DNA of 64,000 nt from Gammaproteobacteria bacterium (GTDB lineage Bacteria > Pseudomonadota > Gammaproteobacteria > Arenicellales > UBA868). Positions 52,487-61,286 of the stretch are shown in pieces. The notes under the pieces were generated by a model that was not told the origin of the DNA, did no database searches, and saw only the letters and a program-made list of their open reading frames with translations. Position numbers and translations under genes: made by a program. Location of the stretch: assembly GCA_022450155.1 (NCBI GenBank), contig JAKUQR010000011.1:38667-102666 (forward strand), written 5' to 3'. Positions within the stretch are counted from its first letter, which is position 1. Every line of letters begins with the position of its first letter.

Positions 52487-53256
52487 CGAGCATCTTCGCA
52501 GTGCGAGACCTCGAAAAAAGCTTCGGCGGTGTGGTTGCGGCGAAGAACATCACCGTGACCGTCGAAGCCGGTGAAACGGTCGGAATTATCGGTGCCAACG
52601 GCGCGGGCAAGACTACCTTCGTGAACATGGTTACCGGCCACCTGTCGCCCAGTGCGGGCACGATTGAATTTCTGGGCAAGAGTATCCTGGGGCTACCAGC
52701 CAGGGAGATCACGGCGCTGGGTCTGTGCCGGTCGTTCCAGGTGCCGCAGGTGTTTTTGTCTGAGCCGGTGTTTGACAACGTGCTCATGGCCTACGGCATT
52801 GCCGAGGAATCGGGGTTGGGGATGCTTAATCCGTTACATAACAGTGAAAGAGCGGGCCGCGTCTGTAACCACCTCGAGCGCTATCAGATTCTCGAGCACC
52901 GGAACACCCCGGCCAGTGCGTTGCCACAGGGTGTGCGCAAGCTGCTCGATATCGCGATGGCGACGGTGCGTAAGCCGCAGCTCCTGATGCTTGACGAACC
53001 AACCAGCGGGATCAGCGTAGAAGAGAAGTTCGACTTGATGGAAATCATCATGACGGCTCTGAAAGAAGAACAGACCACCGTGATGTTCATCGAACACGAC
53101 ATGGAGATCGTGCAGCGCCACGTTGAACGGGTGCTCGCGTTCTCCCAGGGTGAGATCATTTGTGATGCGCCGACTGCGGAAGCGATGGTAGACGAGAAAG
53201 TGATCGAATTTGTGCTCGGCAAGGAGTACCGTGCGGGAACACACGCTGATGCTTGA
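52483..53256 (+). CDS. Liv-type ABC transporter ATPase (LivG-like)
   Basis: A 257-residue ATPase. Walker A GANGAGKTTF (residues 38-47), Walker B LLMLDEPTSG and switch His (MFIEHDMEIV). The C-loop reads ALPQGVRKLLDIA in place of LSGGQ, a variant also seen in LivG-type ATPases. ATG 52483 overlaps the LivM stop. Its C-terminus overlaps the next ATPase start. Confidence 0.9.
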   Translation: MTSIFAVRDLEKSFGGVVAAKNITVTVEAGETVGIIGANGAGKTTFVNMVTGHLSPSAGTIEFLGKSILGLPAREITALGLCRSFQVPQVFLSEPVFDNVLMAYGIAEESGLGMLNPLHNSERAGRVCNHLERYQILEHRNTPASALPQGVRKLLDIAMATVRKPQLLMLDEPTSGISVEEKFDLMEIIMTALKEEQTTVMFIEHDMEIVQRHVERVLAFSQGEIICDAPTAEAMVDEKVIEFVLGKEYRAGTHADA

Positions 53257-53896
53257 GATCGAAAACCTGGCTGCCAGCATCGGTCCAACCCAGATACTAC
53301 GCAGCGTCGCACTCGACGTTCCGGGAGGGAGCATGTGCGGCCTGATTGGGCGTAATGGCGCCGGCAAGACGACGGTGATGCGAACGATCATGGGTATCCT
53401 TACTGCACACAGTGGCCGCATCCTGTTTGAAGGCCAGGATCTGGTACCGGTCGCCGGTCACCGTCGGGCTCACCTGGGAATCGGTTATATGCCTGAAGAC
53501 CGGCGCCTGGTGCCGCAGTTGACGACCGAAGAAAACATCATGTTGCCGATATGGGCAACGCGTGCAGAGAAAGCCGAGGAACGTCTCGCCTGGATCTTTG
53601 ACCTGATGCCTGAGGTCGGAGAGTTCCGCAATCGCCGGGCATCGGAACTCTCTGGGGGACAGCAGAAATTTGTCGCCTTTGCGCGGGCGCTGATGGCAGG
53701 CGCCCGGCTACTGCTTCTGGATGAGCCAGGTGAAGGTATCGCGCCAGTATTTGCCCGCCGCATGATCGAGATCCTACAAGACCTCAAGCGCGAAGGTCAG
53801 GCCGTACTGGTAGCAGAATCGAACGACGTGCACATCAGCCACCTACTCGACCAGACATTTGTCATCGAACGCGGAAGCATTGTTGAGAAACGTTGA
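53231..53896 (+). CDS. Liv-type ABC transporter ATPase (LivF-like)
   Basis: A 221-residue ATPase with Walker A GRNGAGKTTV, signature ELSGGQQKFVAFARA and Walker B LLLLDEPGEG. GTG 53231 follows AAGGAG and overlaps the LivG end by 26 bases; the ATG at 53249 would also work. With the four upstream genes it forms a complete Liv importer: binding protein, two permeases and two ATPases. Its neighbours (dihydrodipicolinate-synthase-like, amidase, hydantoinase) suggest an amide or ureide substrate, but specificity is not determined. Confidence 0.88.
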   Translation: MREHTLMLEIENLAASIGPTQILRSVALDVPGGSMCGLIGRNGAGKTTVMRTIMGILTAHSGRILFEGQDLVPVAGHRRAHLGIGYMPEDRRLVPQLTTEENIMLPIWATRAEKAEERLAWIFDLMPEVGEFRNRRASELSGGQQKFVAFARALMAGARLLLLDEPGEGIAPVFARRMIEILQDLKREGQAVLVAESNDVHISHLLDQTFVIERGSIVEKR

Positions 53897-54003
53897 TGCT
53901 GATTCAGCTGAAACGGAATTGTTCTTAGCCGATAACCTTAAAAGCATCTTCTGTTGGAATGGTGTCCGGGGCGGCACACGACTTCTGTGAAGCGTATACT
54001 GAA

Positions 54004-54016
54004 GTCTGATTCAGAC
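54004..54016. repeat. 13-base palindrome just before the aldolase gene
   Basis: GTCTGATTCAGAC has perfect 6-base arms around one central base and lies 11 bases upstream of the aldolase ATG at 54028. Overlapping the ribosome-binding region, it could be an operator. No regulator gene is adjacent. Confidence 0.35.
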
Positions 54017-54027
54017 GAGTATTCGCC

Positions 54028-54990
54028 ATGTCCATAACCAGAGCATTTTCTGCAGAGGGAGTGATTCCGGCAGTGTTACTGCCGTTTTTTGAAGATCTCT
54101 CGATCGATGAGGTGGCTTATCGCAGTCATCTCCGTTATGTGGCAGCCACCGACGGACTGTCGGCTATAACGACCAATGCACATGCGTCCGAGGTCGCGTC
54201 CTGCACCTACGACGAACAGGTCCGGGTACTGAATGTCACGCTGGATGAAATCGGCGATCGCCTACCGGTCGTCAATGGCATTTATGCCGACGGTAGCCTC
54301 GAGGCGGCCCGTCTCGCGAAAATGGCTGAGGGGGGTGGCGCATCGGCGTTGCTGGTGTTTCCCCCAAACCCACTCAGTCTCGGCGCTCAGTCGCGTCCCG
54401 AAATAGCGCTGGAGCATTTCAGGTTTATCGCCGATGCAACCGACCTGCCGATCATCCTCTTTCAGTACCCGCTCTCCAGCGGCCAGGGATACCCACTCGA
54501 TACGCTGCTCAAAATATGTGACTCGGTGCCGACCGTATGTGCGATCAAGGATTGGTGCAACAACGTTCAGCAGCATGAACGCCATATCCAGGTGCTGCAA
54601 TCCCTGCCGCGACCAGTGAATGTACTGACGACCCACAGTGCCTGGCTCATGAGTTCACTGGTGTTGGGCTGTAAAGGGCTGCTGTCGGGTTCCGGTAGTG
54701 TCATTGCGGATCTACAGCTGGCAATGTTCCAGGCGATTGGCAATGGTGAGCTGGATTCAGCACAGGCATTGAACCATCGTATCCGTGCTGTCTCCGATGT
54801 GTTCTATGCCGATCCTTTCGTCGATATGCACAACCGGATGAAAGCCGCACTTGTGGTTCTCGGGCGCATCCCTTGTGCGGCGGTGCGACCACCGCTTGTC
54901 AAAGTAGACGCGAGCGAGGTCGAGCGTATCCGCCAGGCGATGAAGATCGCCGGTATTCAACCCGAGGGGGCCGCGGTCCAAGCAGCATAA
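54028..54990 (+). CDS. Dihydrodipicolinate-synthase/N-acetylneuraminate-lyase family aldolase
   Basis: A 320-residue class I aldolase of the DapA superfamily. The Schiff-base Lys174 is in CAIKDWCNN and the partner Tyr147 in FQYPLSS; both are conserved. The GTTGE loop of DapA reads TNAHASEV, so lysine biosynthesis is not likely. It lies 131 bases after the Liv ATPase and may be co-regulated, implying that the imported compound or its product enters an aldol cleavage. Confidence 0.87.
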   Translation: MSITRAFSAEGVIPAVLLPFFEDLSIDEVAYRSHLRYVAATDGLSAITTNAHASEVASCTYDEQVRVLNVTLDEIGDRLPVVNGIYADGSLEAARLAKMAEGGGASALLVFPPNPLSLGAQSRPEIALEHFRFIADATDLPIILFQYPLSSGQGYPLDTLLKICDSVPTVCAIKDWCNNVQQHERHIQVLQSLPRPVNVLTTHSAWLMSSLVLGCKGLLSGSGSVIADLQLAMFQAIGNGELDSAQALNHRIRAVSDVFYADPFVDMHNRMKAALVVLGRIPCAAVRPPLVKVDASEVERIRQAMKIAGIQPEGAAVQAA

Positions 54991-55356
54991 GGGTAATTCT
55001 GCACAGATGAAAATTTCATATTGACAACTGAAATTTGATTGAGGGGACATAATCCCGCTGGATAACTTCTCGGATTCCAACCGCCACAGAACAGTGATTG
55101 TTTCTCCCTCGGACTCGTGTCCGCGGTTGCGGGGCAGATCAGACCCGCCTGGGTCGAAGAAACATTTAACTCGGAAGGAGGCGGTCAGGTAGCCCTAAGC
55201 CGAAATTGAATTAGAACCGAGCGGCGCGTGCTTACATGGCGCGGATAAACTTACTCGGTAAGATTTTGTGTGGCCAGGGTGTCTTCGGGATATCGGATCC
55301 CGGATAATTAAATAGCCCTGTTGTTTAAACCGGATTTGTTGAGAAGATAACGGCTT
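54991..55356. other. Intergenic region (366 bases)
   Basis: Between the aldolase and the NDH-2-like gene, same strand. It holds an inverted repeat (55011-55036) around TTGACA, and a CGGGAT/ATCCCG hairpin near 55289-55305 with no T-run. I see no gene or recognised riboswitch in it. Confidence 0.5.
55011..55036. repeat. Inverted repeat enclosing a TTGACA box
   Basis: Arms AAATTTCA and TGAAATTT (8 bases, perfect) enclose TATTGACAAC. The central TTGACA is a perfect -35 hexamer; the nearest -10-like box (CATAAT) is 21 bases away, too far for a normal promoter. It could be an operator. Confidence 0.35.
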
Positions 55357-56595
55357 GTGCAAAGTATCATCGTAATAGGTGGCGGATTTGCCGGCTTATG
55401 GGCTGCGATTGGTGCAGCCCGGAAATTGGACGGGTGCAGCATCAGCAACGAAGAGATTTCGATCACGCTGATCAATGCTGATCCATACCATGCAATTCGC
55501 GTGCGAAATTATGAGGCCGACCTGGATGATGCGCGAGTGCCGCTCGACGATGTACTTGATCCGGTTGGAATCAAACGAATTGAAGGCACGATTGTCGATA
55601 TCAAACCGCTTGAGCGGCGACTCACAATTCGGATGGCAACCGAAACGAAGACCGTCAGCTATGACAAGCTGGTCCTCGCCTCGGGCAGCCAGGTACGACT
55701 CCCTCCGATTTCCGGGTTGCACGGGCCAGTCTTCAATGTTGATACCACAAATGAGGCTGAACGTCTCAACCGGCATATTGCGACACTTTCGCGACTGAGC
55801 GACCGGCCAGGTGGAAATACTGTGGTGGTTATTGGCGGGGGATTTACTGGCGTTGAAGTCGCCTGCGAAATGCCGGGAAAGTTAGCTGCAGTGGGTTTCG
55901 ATAGAGCCCGTATCATCATTGTCGATAGGTCGAGCCCTGTTTGCTCACAGATGGGACTTCATGCGCCGGCAACAATCGGCAAAGCTTGTTCTGCACTGGG
56001 TATTGAAATGCGTCTAGGTGCCACCGTCAATTCGCTCGACCCCAATGGAGTCAACCTTTCTTCCGGCGAGCGGCTCGACGCTCAGACTGTAATTTGGACA
56101 ACAGGGATGAGGGCAAGTCCACTCGCAGAGCAATTGCCGGTCACACTCGATTCTCTGGGCCGCCTGCCAGTCGATAATTTTATGCGAGTTATAGGGGTGG
56201 AGGACGTATTTGCCGCTGGCGACGTCGCTTCAGTTCTATTGGACGGTGAGCACACATCGGTGATGTCATGCCAGCACAGCCGCCCGATGGGCCGTTTTGC
56301 GGGACACAATGTCGTGTGCGCCTTGCTGGGGTTGCCACAAATTCCGCTTCATATTGACTATTACGTTACCTGCCTGGATTTGGGCACCTGGGGCGCGATC
56401 TATACCGAGGGTTGGGATCGGCATGTTGTCCAGGAAGGTTCTGAAGCGAAAGAAACCAAGAATACGATCAATCGTGTCCGGATCTATCCCCCGAGGAGCG
56501 GTAACCGGCAGGAGATTCTCGATATGGCAAAACCCGAAATCCAGGTGCCGCCTATACGGGGTGCGGATACAGAATTCAACAGCTCTATTGGTTGA
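55357..56595 (+). CDS. NADH dehydrogenase-II-like FAD oxidoreductase
   Basis: A 412-residue two-dinucleotide-domain flavoprotein: IVIGGGFAGLWAAIGA (FAD), VVIGGGFTGVEVACEM (NAD(P)H), WTTGMRASPLAEQ and VFAAGDVASV near 290. It resembles type II NADH:quinone reductases but lacks an obvious C-terminal membrane helix; soluble disulfide-free NAD(P)H oxidases in this family also exist. GTG 55357 is the start. Function within this region may be to regenerate electron carriers. Confidence 0.85.
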   Translation: MQSIIVIGGGFAGLWAAIGAARKLDGCSISNEEISITLINADPYHAIRVRNYEADLDDARVPLDDVLDPVGIKRIEGTIVDIKPLERRLTIRMATETKTVSYDKLVLASGSQVRLPPISGLHGPVFNVDTTNEAERLNRHIATLSRLSDRPGGNTVVVIGGGFTGVEVACEMPGKLAAVGFDRARIIIVDRSSPVCSQMGLHAPATIGKACSALGIEMRLGATVNSLDPNGVNLSSGERLDAQTVIWTTGMRASPLAEQLPVTLDSLGRLPVDNFMRVIGVEDVFAAGDVASVLLDGEHTSVMSCQHSRPMGRFAGHNVVCALLGLPQIPLHIDYYVTCLDLGTWGAIYTEGWDRHVVQEGSEAKETKNTINRVRIYPPRSGNRQEILDMAKPEIQVPPIRGADTEFNSSIG

Positions 56596-56623
56596 TATTT
56601 AGCTTTACTGGAGAGGCTTTCGG

Positions 56624-56776
56624 ATGAATGGGTTCCACAACTGGGGTGTCCATGCGTCTTCCCGTGTGACACTGGATGCTGTGGCTGAAACAAGGTCACG
56701 GCAGGCAGATTCAAGCATTGCCCAGGCATGGGATACTTGGACTCTCACCATTACGAGAATAACCAGGGAACGCTGA
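56624..56776 (+). CDS. Possible 50-residue ORF before the LLM gene
   Basis: An ATG behind GGAGAGG (7-base spacing) opens a 50-codon frame (NGFHNWGVHASSRVTLDAVA, ending TITRITRER) that stops one base before the LLM ATG. No known family is clear. The HNWGVHAS...TLDAV pattern loosely resembles the first strand-helix of LLM enzymes, so it might be a remnant of one. It could otherwise be a coupled leader peptide. Confidence 0.3.
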   Translation: MNGFHNWGVHASSRVTLDAVAETRSRQADSSIAQAWDTWTLTITRITRER

Positions 56777-56777
56777 T

Positions 56778-57770
56778 ATGAAGTTCGGGTTCACGCTGCC
56801 ATCTTACACCTGGCCAGGCCTTGACTATGAGATGACTTACCGAGTCACCAAGGAAATGGCACGCCGCGCTGAAGCGTTGGGCTACGACTCGCTTACCGTA
56901 TGGGATCATCTGCTGGCGGCACCCGGTCTGTACGGTGGTTCCTGGCTGGATCCGTTGATGGTGCTAGCTTGTGCAGCGGGTGCGACCGAAAAGATTCCAT
57001 TGGGGACCAACATCCTTGTTGTGCCGATTCGTCACCCGGTATTGCTAGCTAAGGAACTGGCGACACTGGATTACATGTCGGGTGGACGTTTTTTCTTCGG
57101 TGTTGGTCCCGGGTGGAACGAACCGGAGTTCACTTCCATGGGGATCTCTATGCGAGAACGCGGTCGTCGGACTGACGAGATTCTCGATGCAGTTAAACTT
57201 CTGCTGACCGAAGAGAAGGTTTCATTCAATGGAAAGTATTACCAGTTCGAAAACGTAACAATAGAGCCTCGCCCGGAGAACTATTTTACGGTGTGGATTG
57301 CCGGCGGCTCGCGCATACCAGATCCGCTGTCACCGGATCAGCCGTACATGGTCAAGTCAGTGCTCAATCGCATCGCGAAACACGCTGACGTATTCACCTG
57401 CCGGGCATCTGGCAACACAGAGTGGGTGGTGCGCGATTTCCAGACCGTGCGGACACACCTTCAGTCCGTAGGCCGTGATCCAGCGACACTGGAACTCGCA
57501 CATGTGCAGGCCGGTTACGTGGTCGATACCGCGGATTCGAACAAAGCGCTGTCAATCCAGCGCAAACCGATGGAAACGATCATGGGCCCCAACCGTGATT
57601 GGGATCATCTGCAGGGGTGCTATCTCGTCGGCAGCATCGATGATATCGTTGCAAAACTAAAGTTCCTGGAAAGTCATGGTCTTGAGCATGTTACGATCCA
57701 GCCAGCTGGACCGGAGATGGAGCAGTTGGATTTGTGGATGGACAAGATCATTAAGCCTTTCTTCTGTTGA
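56778..57770 (+). CDS. LLM-class flavin-dependent oxidoreductase
   Basis: A 330-residue LLM enzyme. MKFGFTLPSYTWPGLDYE, DSLTVWDHLL, IPLGTNILVVPIRHPVLLAK and GGRFFFGVGPGWNEPEF follow the family plan. The WDHL motif is shared with F420-type and TIGR03619-like LLMs. It is followed 145 bases later by another LLM gene; the gap contains a short stem-loop. Substrate unknown. Confidence 0.88.
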   Translation: MKFGFTLPSYTWPGLDYEMTYRVTKEMARRAEALGYDSLTVWDHLLAAPGLYGGSWLDPLMVLACAAGATEKIPLGTNILVVPIRHPVLLAKELATLDYMSGGRFFFGVGPGWNEPEFTSMGISMRERGRRTDEILDAVKLLLTEEKVSFNGKYYQFENVTIEPRPENYFTVWIAGGSRIPDPLSPDQPYMVKSVLNRIAKHADVFTCRASGNTEWVVRDFQTVRTHLQSVGRDPATLELAHVQAGYVVDTADSNKALSIQRKPMETIMGPNRDWDHLQGCYLVGSIDDIVAKLKFLESHGLEHVTIQPAGPEMEQLDLWMDKIIKPFFC

Positions 57771-57858
57771 GCCGGGCTGGTGAGCGCCAACAGTCAGGCT
57801 TTTGTGGATTACTGGATGCTACACCCAGGGAGAGAAACCACACCATCGAGGCCTTCGA

Positions 57859-57881
57859 AGTCCTTGCCTTGGTCAAGGACT
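57859..57881 (+). repeat. 8-base stem-loop between tandem LLM genes
   Basis: AGTCCTTG and CAAGGACT pair around a 7-base loop, 34 bases before the second LLM ATG. No T-run follows, so it is more likely a leader structure than a terminator. Confidence 0.4.
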
Positions 57882-57915
57882 CCGCAACCGAATCAATCGT
57901 AAATAGGAAGTCATA

Positions 57916-58989
57916 ATGGATTTTGGTATTGCGATGGCGACATCTGCCGACTCCTGGAAACTGGTCCAACGTGCCGAGGAGTTGGGCTTCAGCCATGCCT
58001 GGTTCTACGACACACAAATGCTCAGTGCGGATTGTTTCGTCGCTATGGGTGCTGCAGCCGTTAAGACAAAACACATCCGCCTTGGCACCGGTGTTCTGGT
58101 GCCGACCAATCGAATTGCACCGGTGACCGCCAACGCGTTTGCTTCACTCAACCGCCTTGCACCAGGACGGATCGACTTCGGCGTGGGTACCGGGTTCACG
58201 GCTCGACGGGCGATGGGTTTGAGCGCAATGCGCCTGGCTGATATGGAAGACTATATCCAGACGGTCTACGCGTTGCTTCGCAAAGAAACGATAGAGGTCA
58301 CCCTGGAGGGTTTACCACGCAAAATTCGATTTCTCAATCCGGATTATGGTCTGATCAACACCGAAGATCCGATCGCGCTGCATGTGTCGGCCTACGGGCC
58401 ACGCAGTCGGGCCTTGACAGCCAAACTGGCTGCCGGCTGGTTGAATTTCATTGGCGATGTGTCGAGTGCGACCTCAGCCTTGGAGAGCATGCAAACGGCA
58501 TGGCGTGATGCAGGGCATCAGGTAGACGACCTCTCGGCCACTGCTTTTGCCTTGGGCTGTGTGCTTGAGGTCGATGAACCTTTTGATTCGCCTCGCGCAA
58601 TGGCTCAGGCAGGCCCGCGTGCCGCAGTCACGCTACATCGTGCAGCTGACGAGGCGCTGGCTGGGTGGCAGAACAGCAGTGTTACGTTGCCATCGTTCGC
58701 GGATGCCGTATCGGGCTATTTGGAGCTTGCCCGGCACTTTGAACCCGCCGATGCGCGCTATCTTACTAATCACGAAGGTCACTTGATGTTTGTGAAACCT
58801 GAAGAACGGCCCTTCGTCACTGCTGAATTGATTCGTGACACCAGCTTTACGGCAACCGAGGATGTACTGATTGAGCGTATTGCTGCATTACGCGATGGTG
58901 GTTATACCCAGTTCACGGTGCAATTGACTCCGGGAGAAGAATCCGCTGTGGAAGACTGGGCAAGAATACGGCGTGCACTGACCCAGTAG
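57916..58989 (+). CDS. LLM-class flavin-dependent oxidoreductase
   Basis: A 357-residue LLM enzyme. DFGIAMATSADSWKLVQRAEE, AWFYDTQMLSADCFVAMGAA, IRLGTGVLVPTNRI and PGRIDFGVGTGFTARRAMG are visible. The FYDTQ motif differs from the EHH/DHL enzymes and resembles 5,10-methylene-tetrahydromethanopterin-reductase-like (MER-type) LLMs. ATG 57916 follows AGGAAG. It is tandem with the LLM at 56778 but clearly of another branch. Confidence 0.88.
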   Translation: MDFGIAMATSADSWKLVQRAEELGFSHAWFYDTQMLSADCFVAMGAAAVKTKHIRLGTGVLVPTNRIAPVTANAFASLNRLAPGRIDFGVGTGFTARRAMGLSAMRLADMEDYIQTVYALLRKETIEVTLEGLPRKIRFLNPDYGLINTEDPIALHVSAYGPRSRALTAKLAAGWLNFIGDVSSATSALESMQTAWRDAGHQVDDLSATAFALGCVLEVDEPFDSPRAMAQAGPRAAVTLHRAADEALAGWQNSSVTLPSFADAVSGYLELARHFEPADARYLTNHEGHLMFVKPEERPFVTAELIRDTSFTATEDVLIERIAALRDGGYTQFTVQLTPGEESAVEDWARIRRALTQ

Positions 58990-59025
58990 AGATTCAGCAC
59001 CTTTGGTCATGCAGGAGCACACCTC

Positions 59026-59214
59026 ATGTTTTCTACCTATGCCACATTTACCCAAGCGGAACACAAAGAACGGCTCACGGCCGAGACCGCCTGGATTTCT
59101 GATGTCCGCAATTACCAGGTGTTTACGGATGACTTTTCTGGATTGGTCGCTGGTGTTGTTCGTGAGAAAGGCTGGGCAAGTGGCCGAATCGCGATGGTGG
59201 CGCAGTCACCTTGA
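59026..59214 (+). pseudogene. M24 (creatinase/Xaa-Pro) peptidase N-terminal remnant
   Basis: A 62-codon frame reads FSTYATFTQAEHKERLTAET, WISDVRNYQVFTDDFSG, then GVVREKGWASGRIAMV. The DVRxYxxFTDD and AGxxREKGxxxGRIA segments match the creatinase N-terminal domain of M24 aminopeptidase/creatinase-like proteins. The catalytic pita-bread domain is gone; the frame stops where the convergent racemase-like gene begins. AGGAG precedes the ATG. Confidence 0.55.
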
Positions 59215-59949
59215 ATTTTCAAATATTCGTCCCCAGCCTTGTATCTGACCAGGCTCTATATCAGCGAGTTGAAGTGCGCGAAGGACCACCGCGGCTACGG
59301 AGTCGTAAAGCGTAATGCCGAGTTCTGCTTCCAAGGCCTGAGCAAGTCCTGCTCCCTTGATATTGGTACAGATGATAGCAATCGAGCGGGCACCTTCCGC
59401 GGAGAGTTCACGGCACAAGCGATCTAGCGTCTTGGTATCGACCCCGGCAAAGCTAAAATTATCCCGGATATTCAAGTGTCGTTCGGCAATACACTGAAAA
59501 CCATGATCACCAAAGTTTTGAATGATCTTCTCTTGGATGTCTGCAGTATAGGGTGTTAATAAGCCAAATTCGCCGATGCCATGTTCTTCAAAGAGATCTT
59601 GGAGTGCCAACACGCTGGTGGTTGCGCGAGCTCCACTGGCTGACTCTATTGTCTCGCAGATCGCGCGGTCGTGATCAAAGCCGCGCCAGCCCCCCGAGGT
59701 GCCACTCCACGCAATCACCTTGCATCTTGCGTCAGTCAGTAGTGATGTTGCCTGTAGAAATGGCTTGAGATCGAATTGAGCCAAGGCCGTCTCATCCAAT
59801 GCTATTTCCGTCACACGCAGTCGACTAAAGTGGACCGAGATATTGTTGAGGTCCCTGATCATCTCGTGGGTAACAGGCTCAAGCACACTGTTGGATGATG
59901 GCGTAAGCATTCCAATCCGAACTGGGTTTTCGAAAGTTCTAGATTCCAT
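59206..59949 (-). CDS. Arylmalonate-decarboxylase/maleate-isomerase family protein
   Basis: A 247-residue Asp/Glu-racemase-superfamily protein. VRIGMLTPSSNSVLEP is typical of the maleate isomerase/AMDase branch. The first catalytic-Cys position is Gly83 in WSGTSGGWRG, and the second is Cys194 in IIICTN-type AIICTNIKG. A Gly first/Cys second arrangement is that of arylmalonate decarboxylase (Gly74, Cys188), not the two-Cys racemase or isomerase. So a cofactor-free decarboxylase of malonate-type acids is the likely role (inference). ATG 59949 gives the family start; the longer frame to 60021 is unsupported. Confidence 0.8.
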   Translation of the reverse strand: MESRTFENPVRIGMLTPSSNSVLEPVTHEMIRDLNNISVHFSRLRVTEIALDETALAQFDLKPFLQATSLLTDARCKVIAWSGTSGGWRGFDHDRAICETIESASGARATTSVLALQDLFEEHGIGEFGLLTPYTADIQEKIIQNFGDHGFQCIAERHLNIRDNFSFAGVDTKTLDRLCRELSAEGARSIAIICTNIKGAGLAQALEAELGITLYDSVAAVVLRALQLADIEPGQIQGWGRIFENSR

Positions 59950-60083
59950 CTCAGTCACGCACACATTATTAACCGAACCAGTTTTATGAATTTGAGATTC
60001 ATTATGAGGAGACACTTCCACGACCCTAGGGTGGGAAGCATTACGTTCACTTACAAGGTAATCCGGGTTTCGGTATTCGTAAA

Positions 60084-61226
60084 CTAGCGTAAGGTGCGAG
60101 CGAATGCTCTAATGTCATCAATCAGCAAAGTGGGTTGTTCTAATGCAGCGAAGTGACCGCCGCGTGGCATCTCGGTCCAGCGAGCAATGTTATAGACGCG
60201 CTCTGCGTAAGACCGCGGTGGCCAGGAGAGCAATTCAGCCGGGAACAAAGCCGCTGCCGTTGGTACCTCGACGCGTTGGCCGTCAGGTGAGAGCACGCGG
60301 CCACCCTCTTCGCGACGCCCATAGTAGATCCACGATGCCGTGTTAAAAGTTCTAGTAACAAGATAGACCATGATATTGGTTAACAATACATCTTTGGTAT
60401 AAACGCTCTCGATGTTGTCGCCGACCGTGTCTGACCATGAGTTAAATTTCTCGATGATCCAGGCAGCAACGCCAACTGGGCTGTCCATCATCGCGTAGCT
60501 TAACGTCTGTGGCTTGGTCGCCTGCTGGGTTCGGTAGCCATTCTCCATTAATTGTTCACGCTTGGATTGGGTCGCCCAAGCTTCTTCTTCTCGTCCATGA
60601 GGGCCATCGGGGAGACGCATCGTAAAGATGTTGATGTGGATGGCGCGGCAGGCTGGTGCGTGTTCGAAGCCAAGCCAGCTTGAAATTGCGCCACCCCAGT
60701 CACCGCCTTGGGCTAGGTAACTGTGATATCCAAGAACGTCGGTCATCAATGTAGCGAACAGTTGGGCAATTTTGCGTGGGCCGATCGGGCGCGGTGGCCG
60801 GCCCGAAAATCCAAATCCGGGTAGCGAAGGAGCGATGACATCGAAGGCATCCTCTGAACTACCACCAAAGCGTTCTGGGTGGGCGAGCGGCTCGATAATC
60901 TCCAGAAATTCGACGACGCCACCGGGCCAACCATGACTGATAATCAATGGCAGGGGCGCAGGTCCGCTACCTCTCTCGTGAATAAAGTGCAGGTCGATAT
61001 CGTCGATCGGCGCAATAAAGTGGGGAAAGCGATTGATGGCAGCCTCTTGTGCACGCCAGTCGAATTCATCCAGCCAGTAAGCGCACAGTTCTTTCATATA
61101 CTCAAGATTCGTACCGTAAGCCCAACCACCATCATCTGGCATCTCATGCCAAGCGTAACTTGCGACCTGGCTATGGATAAGCTTGAGCGTTTCGGCGGGT
61201 ACGTCTATTTGAAACGGACGAATCAC
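60084..61226 (-). CDS. Epoxide hydrolase (EPHX1/juvenile-hormone type)
   Basis: A 380-residue alpha/beta hydrolase with the N-terminal EPHN domain (FQIDVPAETLKLIHSQ). The oxyanion motif is HGWPGG (98-103), the nucleophile is Asp176 in GGDWGG, and the base His358 is in RGGHFAALE. Hydrates an epoxide to a diol. The role fits downstream of an oxygenase. Same strand as the racemase-like and aldolase genes; operon not certain. Confidence 0.88.
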   Translation of the reverse strand: MIRPFQIDVPAETLKLIHSQVASYAWHEMPDDGGWAYGTNLEYMKELCAYWLDEFDWRAQEAAINRFPHFIAPIDDIDLHFIHERGSGPAPLPLIISHGWPGGVVEFLEIIEPLAHPERFGGSSEDAFDVIAPSLPGFGFSGRPPRPIGPRKIAQLFATLMTDVLGYHSYLAQGGDWGGAISSWLGFEHAPACRAIHINIFTMRLPDGPHGREEEAWATQSKREQLMENGYRTQQATKPQTLSYAMMDSPVGVAAWIIEKFNSWSDTVGDNIESVYTKDVLLTNIMVYLVTRTFNTASWIYYGRREEGGRVLSPDGQRVEVPTAAALFPAELLSWPPRSYAERVYNIARWTEMPRGGHFAALEQPTLLIDDIRAFARTLR

Positions 61227-61286
61227 AGGAGAATCTCAAGAAACATCTGAATTTTGACTATGACAACCAGCATTACTAACTGCTTA

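Noticed and set aside
55021..55053. TTGACA plus CATAAT promoter before the NDH-2-like gene
   Set aside because: The spacing is 21 bases; too long for sigma-70. The inverted repeat around it is listed instead.
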